Below are positions 33,604 to 38,403 of a stretch of 38,403 bases of DNA, piece by piece. The position numbers were made by a program, and so were the translations under genes. Position 1 is the first letter of the stretch. Each line of letters opens with the position of its first letter. The notes beneath the pieces were generated by a model that worked only from the letters and a program-made list of their open reading frames with translations, was not told the origin of the DNA and searched no databases. This stretch comes from Bryobacteraceae bacterium (GTDB taxonomy: Bacteria; Acidobacteriota; Terriglobia; Bryobacterales; Bryobacteraceae): the NCBI GenBank assembly GCA_025062235.1, contig JANXAE010000013.1, forward strand, positions 1 to 38,403. The letters are read 5' to 3'.

Positions 33604-34119
33604 TCAGATTTCGTGCACGAGGTCCGCCAGGGAGCGCCGCGGTGCGGGTGCGGGGTGCTCGGCGGGATAGCCGATGGGGAGGATGGCGACCGGCTGGTGC
33701 CCCTCCGGCGCACGGATGGCCCGGCGCACGCCCTCGTCGTCGAAGGCGCCGACCCATACCGAGGCCAGGCCCAGCTCGGTCGCGGCCAGCATCGCGAACG
33801 TACAGGCGATGGTGGCGTCCTGCAAGGCGTAAAGACGCGCACCGCGGCGCCCATACTTGCTCGCCGAGCGCTCGGGATGCGCGCAAAAGACCAGCGCCAC
33901 CGGGGCCTCGCTGACGAACCACTGATCGAGGGACGCTCGCGCCAGCTCCACTCGCACCTGGCGATCGCGCACCAGATAGATTTCGTATGCTTGCAGGTTC
34001 CCGGCCGAAGGGGCCAGATTGGCAGCCGTCAGGATTTGCTGGACCTTGTCCTCCTCGACAGGCCGCGGCGCGTACGCCCGGACCGACCGCCGCGCACGGA
34101 TCAGATCGAAGAACTCCAT
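33604..34119 (-). CDS. Nitroreductase family protein
   Basis: A 171-aa FMN-dependent oxidoreductase fold. It has RARRSVRAYAPRPV (FMN phosphate contact), APSAGNLQAYEIYLV and the C-terminal LPIGYPAE stretch typical of the family; SVWVGAFDDEGV is the dimer/FMN region. Substrate unknown. It lies six bases after the AmmeMemoRadiSam radical SAM gene on the same strand, so the two are almost certainly co-transcribed. ATG 34119; GGAG lies 12 bases upstream. Confidence 0.9.
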   Translation of the reverse strand: MEFFDLIRARRSVRAYAPRPVEEDKVQQILTAANLAPSAGNLQAYEIYLVRDRQVRVELARASLDQWFVSEAPVALVFCAHPERSASKYGRRGARLYALQDATIACTFAMLAATELGLASVWVGAFDDEGVRRAIRAPEGHQPVAILPIGYPAEHPAPAPRRSLADLVHEI

Positions 34120-34125
34120 CTCTTC

Positions 34126-35193
34126 TCAGTCTCCTTTCTTGCCTTCAGACTCCCATACTCCGTGGATCCAACGCCGGCACCAGGGGCATCGGTTCTCGCG
34201 AATTTCCGAGCGGATCAGGCTCGAGCCCGAGCGCAAGACGAGCAGCGCGCCGCAACCGGGACAGTACGTGTTCTGCGCCGGGTGTCCGGGCATGTTGCCC
34301 GCGTAGACGTAGTGCAACCCGGCTTCGCGTCCGGCGCGCAGCGCCCGCTCAATGGCCGCGCGGGGAGTAGGCGGCGCCTGGAAGCGCCAGGCCGGGCAAT
34401 AGGCCGTGACATGCCATGGCGTGTCGCGCCCCAGCTCGCGCACGATCCGCTGGGCGATCCCCACCAGCGTATCTTCTTCGTCGCTGACTCCGGGGACCAA
34501 CAGCGTCGTCAACTCGACGTGGATACCCAGATGCCGAGCGGCGCGACAGTTCGCCCAGATCCGGTCCACCGCGACCTGTTTGCAGTGTTTGCGCACCGCC
34601 TCGCCGTCGCCCTTGATATCTACGTTCATGGCGTCGAGGCCCGCCCCGGCGAGCAGTTGCAGTGCGGTCTCGGTCATGTAGCCGTTGGTCACGAACGTGT
34701 TGTAGAGGCCGCGCCGGCGCGCCAGCTTGAAGACCTCCAAGGACCACTCCAGCGACAGCGTTGGCTCGTTGAAGGAAACCGAAGTGCCCTCGCAACCCAT
34801 GCGGATGGTTTTCTCGACGAACTGCTCGGGCGACAGCCAATCGCCGGCAGGCGGGGGCGGTCGCTTGCTGATTTCCCAGTTCTGGCACCAGGGACAGCCG
34901 AAGTTGCAGGACCAGCTTCCCGCCGTCAGGAAGTAGGTGCCGGGAAGAAAGTGATAGAGAGGTTTCTTCTCGATGGGATTGGCGGCGAGCGAAGAAACCG
35001 CGCCGTAGGTCAGCGTGTAGAGCCTGCCGCCGCGGTTCTGGCGCGTTCGGCACCAGCCGAGTCCGCCTTCGACGAGCAGGCAGCGCCTCTCGCACGTCAG
35101 ACACCGGACGCGGTTGCCCGCGCGCTCCTGCAAGAGCGCCTCGCGCACGCAGGCCGCGTCGCTGCCCGGCAGTTGCAGCCGCCCCAGCCGCAT
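34126..35193 (-). CDS. amrS: AmmeMemoRadiSam-type radical SAM enzyme
   Basis: A 355-aa radical SAM protein with CX3CX2C in SCNFGCPWCQNW, which binds the [4Fe-4S] cluster that cleaves S-adenosylmethionine. Before it is a Cys-rich segment (RCLTCERRCLLVEGGLGWC). The C-terminus adds a likely zinc ribbon (CPGCGALL ... CPWCRRW). This layout is that of AmrS of the AmmeMemoRadiSam set, but the AMMECR1 and Memo partners are not in the window. ATG 35193 with AAAGGGG upstream is preferred over the track's 35316. It is divergent from a related radical SAM gene and operonic with a nitroreductase. The reaction is not known to me. Confidence 0.9.
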   Translation of the reverse strand: MRLGRLQLPGSDAACVREALLQERAGNRVRCLTCERRCLLVEGGLGWCRTRQNRGGRLYTLTYGAVSSLAANPIEKKPLYHFLPGTYFLTAGSWSCNFGCPWCQNWEISKRPPPPAGDWLSPEQFVEKTIRMGCEGTSVSFNEPTLSLEWSLEVFKLARRRGLYNTFVTNGYMTETALQLLAGAGLDAMNVDIKGDGEAVRKHCKQVAVDRIWANCRAARHLGIHVELTTLLVPGVSDEEDTLVGIAQRIVRELGRDTPWHVTAYCPAWRFQAPPTPRAAIERALRAGREAGLHYVYAGNMPGHPAQNTYCPGCGALLVLRSGSSLIRSEIRENRCPWCRRWIHGVWESEGKKGD

Positions 35194-35217
35194 CCAGGCC
35201 CCTTTCTGGCATCCGAG

Positions 35218-35223
35218 TATAAT
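35218..35223 (+). promoter_or_regulatory. Consensus -10 box (TATAAT) eight bases before an ATG
   Basis: A perfect TATAAT in the 38-bp gap between the divergent radical SAM genes. Its distance to ATG 35232 predicts transcription start at or next to the start codon, that is a leaderless mRNA. No -35 consensus is visible. Confidence 0.5.
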
Positions 35224-35231
35224 ACCGGCGG

Positions 35232-36329
35232 ATGCAGGACAGCGGGGCCACGCGCCGCACGGGTGCAGCGCGCTGTCGTCTGTGCGGCGTTCAATCGCCG
35301 CCCGTGGCCGCCGCACTGGCGGTGTGTGGCGGGTGCGTCCGCGCGCGGCCCGCCGAGGCGCTCCCCGAAAGCGAAGCAGCGCATCGCCGAGCCAGGCAGC
35401 CTTTCAACCTGCCGCCTGTCCCGCCGGAGGACGCCCGTGGCGTGCGCTGCGTGCTCTGTGCGCACCGCTGCCAGATTGGTGAGGGGGAACGCGGATATTG
35501 CGGGCTTCGCACCGTGCGCAATGGAAGGCTGGTGCACCTTGCGGGCGTGCCGGCGCGGGGCATGCTCGAGTGGTACCGCGATCCGTTGCCCACGAATTGC
35601 GTCGCCGACTGGGTGTGCGCGGGCAGCCGCCACCGCGGCTTCCACAACCTCGCGGTGTTCTACGAAGCCTGCACGCTGGACTGTCTGTTCTGCCAGAACT
35701 GGCACTTCCGCAGGCGCAGGCCGGAACAGGGCGGCCTGCTGAGCGCGGAACAACTGGCGGCGGCGGCCAACCAGCGCACATGGTGCGTCTGCTTTTTCGG
35801 CGGCGATCCCGCCCCGCAAATGCCGCATGCGCTGGCCGCCGGCAGGTTGCTGGCGCGCCGGGGAATCGCTGTCTGCTGGGAGACGGCTGGCACCGGCCAC
35901 CCGAAGCTCCTTGACCAGGCCGTCGAGCTCTCGCTCGCCACCGGTGGGTGCATCAAGTTCGATCTGAAAGCGCACGATCCGGCGGTCTACCGCGCGTTGA
36001 CCGGCGCTTGCAATGAAACGGTTCTCGAGAACTTCGCGCGCGCTGCGGCCCGCTTTCGCCAACGGCCGGAACCGCCTCTGGTCGTGGCCAGCACGCTGCT
36101 GGTTCCGGGTTACGTGGACGCCGGGGAAGTGGGACGGATCGCCCGCTTCATCGCGCAATTGGACCCGGACATTCCTTACGCGCTGCTGGGCTTCGCGCCG
36201 CAGTTCGCCATGACCGACCTGCCGCCCACTTCGCTACGGCACGCGGAAGAAGCTGAGCGTGAGGCGCGTGCGGCCGGCTTGCGGCGAGTCCGCATCGGCA
36301 ACCGCCACCTGCTCGGGTGGGACTATTGA
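35232..36329 (+). CDS. Radical SAM protein, PflA-like
   Basis: 365 aa. The N-terminus has a zinc-ribbon-like CRLCG...CGGC. It is followed by RCVLCAHRCQIGEGERGYC, which resembles the equivalent stretch of the divergent AmrS, then the radical SAM CX3CX2C in ACTLDCLFCQNWHF. Conserved CFFGGDPAPQ and KFDLKAHDPAVYRAL strands follow as in PflA-type activases. It is likely an activating or modifying enzyme; the target is unknown. No ribosome-binding site is visible before ATG 35232, consistent with a leaderless message. Converges on rplK. Confidence 0.9.
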   Translation: MQDSGATRRTGAARCRLCGVQSPPVAAALAVCGGCVRARPAEALPESEAAHRRARQPFNLPPVPPEDARGVRCVLCAHRCQIGEGERGYCGLRTVRNGRLVHLAGVPARGMLEWYRDPLPTNCVADWVCAGSRHRGFHNLAVFYEACTLDCLFCQNWHFRRRRPEQGGLLSAEQLAAAANQRTWCVCFFGGDPAPQMPHALAAGRLLARRGIAVCWETAGTGHPKLLDQAVELSLATGGCIKFDLKAHDPAVYRALTGACNETVLENFARAAARFRQRPEPPLVVASTLLVPGYVDAGEVGRIARFIAQLDPDIPYALLGFAPQFAMTDLPPTSLRHAEEAEREARAAGLRRVRIGNRHLLGWDY

Positions 36330-36359
36330 GGATTCCCTGGGTTGCGCGGCCTTGCGGGG

Positions 36360-36380
36360 AGGGCCGGAGCGCTCGGCCCT
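36360..36380. terminator. Hairpin between convergent radical SAM and rplK genes
   Basis: AGGGCCG-GAGCGCT-CGGCCCT forms a perfect 7-bp stem in the 55-bp gap. No T-tract on either strand. Its position suggests a bidirectional terminator that ends the ribosomal operon right after rplK. Confidence 0.5.
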
Positions 36381-36384
36381 ATCC

Positions 36385-36819
36385 TCAGGAGGGCACGATC
36401 TCGACGCCCATGCTGCGGCAGGTGCCTTTGACGCAACGGATGGCTGCTTCCAGATCGAAGCAGTTCAGATCGGGCATCTTGATGCGTGCGATCTCTTCGA
36501 TCTGCTTTTCGGTGATCTTGGCCACCTTGTTCTTGTTGGGCTCCGACGATCCCTTGGCGATGTTCACCGCGCGCTTGATGAGCACGGGAACCGGCGGCGT
36601 CTTGGTGACGAAGGTGAACGACCGGTCCGAATAGACCGTCACCACGACGGGGATGATGAGGCCCTCTTGATCCTTGCCGGACGTCTTGGCATTGAAGGCC
36701 TTGCAGAACTCCATGATGTTGACGCCCTGCGGCCCCAGCGCGGTGCCGACCGGGGGCGCGGGCGTCGCCTTGCCTGCCGGAATCTGCAACTTGACTTGCG
36801 CTACGACTCTTTTCGCCAT
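36385..36819 (-). CDS. rplK: 50S ribosomal protein L11
   Basis: A 144-aa protein of the ribosomal GTPase-associated centre. Motifs are the N-terminal [24 protein letters not shown], then [16 protein letters not shown], and the rRNA-binding C-terminal domain ending [18 protein letters not shown] 36819 (MAKRVV) is preferred over the track's 36828. It is the last gene of the operon here; rplA does not follow. Confidence 0.97.
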   Translation of the reverse strand: MAKRVVAQVKLQIPAGKATPAPPVGTALGPQGVNIMEFCKAFNAKTSGKDQEGLIIPVVVTVYSDRSFTFVTKTPPVPVLIKRAVNIAKGSSEPNKNKVAKITEKQIEEIARIKMPDLNCFDLEAAIRCVKGTCRSMGVEIVPS

Positions 36820-36844
36820 CCTGACCACCTCGGTGCCAGGCGCG

Positions 36845-37579
36845 TCAGATCTTTTCGACCTGGCTGAATTCCAGCTCGACCGGCGTGGCCCGTCCGAAGA
36901 TCGTCACCAGGACGCGGAGCGTGTTGCGCTCCGTATTGACCTCGTCCACCTTGCCGGAGAAGCTGGCGAAGGGGCCATCGGTGATGCGGACTGTCTCGCC
37001 CTTCTCGAAGGTTTGCTTCGGGCGCGGACGTTCCGCGGCCGAGGCCTGCCGGTAGAGAATCTCCTGCACTTCCTGCTCGCTGAGCGGCACGGGCGTCGTT
37101 CCGCCGCCGACGAATCCGGTCACCCTCGGGGTGGAACGTATCGCGTGCCAGAGGTCGTCGCTCATCTCCAGCTCGACCAGAACATAGCCGGGATACATCA
37201 GCCGCTTGCTGGTGACCTTCCTGCCACCGCGGACCTCGACCACTTCCTCGGTCGGGATGAGGATCTGACCGATCTTGTCGGCATAGCCGAAAGCCTCCGC
37301 CCGGGTCCGCAAGGATTCGGCGACCTTCTGTTCGAAGCCTGAATAGGTGTGGATGATGTACCACTGCTTTTTCGGGGAGGCGGATTCTTGGGCGGCCTCC
37401 TCAGGCGGCGCGGCAACGCTCACAGCCTCGTCGGGGGCATGGGTGGCCGGCGGTTCGGCCTGCTCGGGTTGCCCCACTGCCTCCGACGCCGGGGGCCCCG
37501 CTCCGGGCATGCCCTGTTCGGCGGACGCCGAGCCGTTCTCATCCGGAGAGATGCCCGCGCTTTCCCATTCCTCCGACAT
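36845..37579 (-). CDS. nusG: Transcription termination/antitermination factor NusG, N-terminally extended
   Basis: 244 aa. The conserved NGN domain starts at about 71 ([21 protein letters not shown]) and includes [13 protein letters not shown]. The KOW domain is [24 protein letters not shown]. Residues 1-68 are an extra Glu/Ala/Pro-rich, probably disordered tail, absent from E. coli NusG. It binds RNA polymerase and links it to Rho or the ribosome. Lies 12 bp after secE and 25 bp before rplK. Confidence 0.96.
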   Translation of the reverse strand: MSEEWESAGISPDENGSASAEQGMPGAGPPASEAVGQPEQAEPPATHAPDEAVSVAAPPEEAAQESASPKKQWYIIHTYSGFEQKVAESLRTRAEAFGYADKIGQILIPTEEVVEVRGGRKVTSKRLMYPGYVLVELEMSDDLWHAIRSTPRVTGFVGGGTTPVPLSEQEVQEILYRQASAAERPRPKQTFEKGETVRITDGPFASFSGKVDEVNTERNTLRVLVTIFGRATPVELEFSQVEKI

Positions 37580-37591
37580 CTTGGCGCTCCG

Positions 37592-37825
37592 TTATCTGGC
37601 GAAGTAGTTGAAGATCTTCGTAATCAACCGGCCGAAGATGAGATCTACGACGGCGAAGTAAGCCGCGAAAGCGAACACCGCGGCGATGACGACGGCCGTG
37701 GTGGCCTGCACTTGCTTGCGGTTCGGCCACGTCACACGCCGCATCTCGGCCTGCAATTCCTGGATGTACTCTTTCACGCGCCGCGGCCACCTGAGCAGCT
37801 TCTCGGCCCATGCACTGCCTGTCAT
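37592..37825 (-). CDS. secE: Preprotein translocase subunit SecE
   Basis: 77 aa, single-helix SecE of the short bacterial type. It has an amphipathic helix with the conserved [22 protein letters not shown], then one TM helix ([21 protein letters not shown]). Stabilises SecY in the inner membrane. Sits in the usual tRNA-Trp - secE - nusG order. Confidence 0.96.
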   Translation of the reverse strand: MTGSAWAEKLLRWPRRVKEYIQELQAEMRRVTWPNRKQVQATTAVVIAAVFAFAAYFAVVDLIFGRLITKIFNYFAR

Positions 37826-37853
37826 TGAAATTCTCGTCGAAGGGATGGGAGGC

Positions 37854-37928
37854 TGGCAGGGGCGGAGGGATTCGAACCCCCACTCGCGGTTTTGGAGACC
37901 GCTGGTCTACCGTTCAACCTACGCCCCT
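37854..37928 (-). tRNA. trnW: tRNA-Trp (CCA anticodon)
   Basis: On the minus strand a full cloverleaf is visible: acceptor AGGGGCG/CGCCCCT, anticodon stem GCGGT/ACCGC with loop CTCCAAA (anticodon CCA) and T loop TTCGAAT. The discriminator base is G. The 3' CCA is encoded in the DNA (37854-37856). Located between rpmG and secE. Confidence 0.96.
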
Positions 37929-37964
37929 GCTTCCGTCGTCATCACCAGCAACCGCTGGCGTCCC

Positions 37965-37982
37965 GCGCGCGGGGCCGCGCGC
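37965..37982. other. GC hairpin between rpmG and tRNA-Trp
   Basis: GCGCGCGG-GG-CCGCGCGC is a perfect 8-bp inverted repeat with a two-base gap in the spacer. It may help process the rpmG-tRNA transcript or attenuate it. Confidence 0.4.
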
Positions 37983-38003
37983 GAGCCCGTCATCCAGCTT
38001 ACC

Positions 38004-38156
38004 CTATTTTACCTCGCGGTGCACCTGGTGTTTGCGGCAATGAGGGCAATACTTCCGGAACTCGAGCCGCTCGCTCGTCGTCTTGCGGTTCTTGGTCGTG
38101 TTGTAGTTGCGCCGCTTGCACTCGGTGCACTGCAATGTCACGATCTCGCGGGGCAT
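38004..38156 (-). CDS. rpmG: 50S ribosomal protein L33 (zinc-binding form)
   Basis: A 50-aa protein too short for the ORF track. It begins [18 protein letters not shown] and contains CPHC, so both CxxC pairs of the zinc-binding (C+) L33 type are present. It starts three bases after the tuf stop and is followed by tRNA-Trp. Confidence 0.96.
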   Translation of the reverse strand: MPREIVTLQCTECKRRNYNTTKNRKTTSERLEFRKYCPHCRKHQVHREVK

Positions 38157-38159
38157 CGG

Positions 38160-38403
38160 CTACTCCAGGATCTCGGTGACGGTTCCGGCGCCGACCGTGC
38201 GGCCACCCTCGCGGATGGCGAAGCGCAGGCCCTTCTCCATGGCCACCTGCGAGATCAGCTCCACCTCCAGGTTGACGTTGTCGCCCGGCATCACCATCTC
38301 GACCCCCTCGGGCAGCCTTACCACCCCGGTGACGTCGGTCGTGCGGAAGTAAAACTGCGGCCGGTAGCCCGAGAAGAACGGCGTGTGACGACCGCCTTCC
38401 TCC
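38160..38403 (-). CDS. tuf: Elongation factor Tu, C-terminal part (truncated by window)
   Basis: The last 80 residues of EF-Tu domain 3 and the end of domain 2 are readable on the minus strand: [35 protein letters not shown] and the end [20 protein letters not shown]. The 5' part lies beyond base 38403. Heads the tuf-rpmG-trnW-secE-nusG-rplK run. Confidence 0.97.
   Translation of the reverse strand, partial: EEGGRHTPFFSGYRPQFYFRTTDVTGVVRLPEGVEMVMPGDNVNLEVELISQVAMEKGLRFAIREGGRTVGAGTVTEILE

Overview
The window is GC-rich bacterial chromosome, densely coded on both strands, with no rRNA, CRISPR array, prophage or insertion sequence that I can see. The organism is probably an Acidobacteriota member of the Bryobacteraceae/Solibacter type. 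This is an inference from three things: an Oar-like TonB-dependent receptor barrel, a fused E2-E1 2-oxoglutarate dehydrogenase, and the c-type-heme kinase / GcvH-like / NrfD gene set. No 16S or marker-gene search could be run.

Left part (1-12.5 kb): the 3' part of a TonB receptor faces pheA (prephenate dehydratase). Then come a C-N hydrolase, a sugar-phosphate-isomerase-like TIM barrel, the 1211-residue KGD-type 2-oxoglutarate dehydrogenase and a YbjN protein. A tiny exported Lys/Glu/Gln-rich protein that the ORF track missed follows, then a NarL-type kinase/regulator pair and a degenerate GGDEF protein.

Middle (13-22.5 kb): a GT-C membrane protein is followed by about 1.1 kb without a credible gene. 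On the minus strand lie an FmdB zinc ribbon, a Mut7-C RNase-like protein, a lone receiver, purB and a YycJ-like metallo-beta-lactamase-fold protein whose conserved N-terminus has no ATG/GTG/TTG start. On the plus strand dusB, rnhA, an outer-membrane barrel and nadD form a compact housekeeping run.

Redox/sensory island (22.8-28.9 kb): six tightly spaced plus-strand genes. They encode a membrane-tethered GcvH-like protein with His where the lipoyl-Lys should be, a four-cluster ferredoxin subunit with a C-terminal anchor, an NrfD/HybB-like quinone subunit, a histidine kinase with CxxCH and CX4CH haem motifs in its sensor domain, a sigma-54 response regulator and an archaemetzincin. Five consecutive genes overlap at stop/start. 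I read this as a quinone-linked membrane redox module with its own haem-based signalling; it is the most novel-looking system here.

Right part (28.8-38.4 kb): trxB, a dual-specificity phosphatase, a YkgJ cysteine-cluster protein, a Gfo/Idh/MocA oxidoreductase, a nitroreductase and two divergent, mutually similar radical SAM genes (one AmmeMemoRadiSam type). The window ends in the minus-strand translation operon tuf-rpmG-tRNA-Trp-secE-nusG-rplK, which stops after rplK instead of continuing to rplA.
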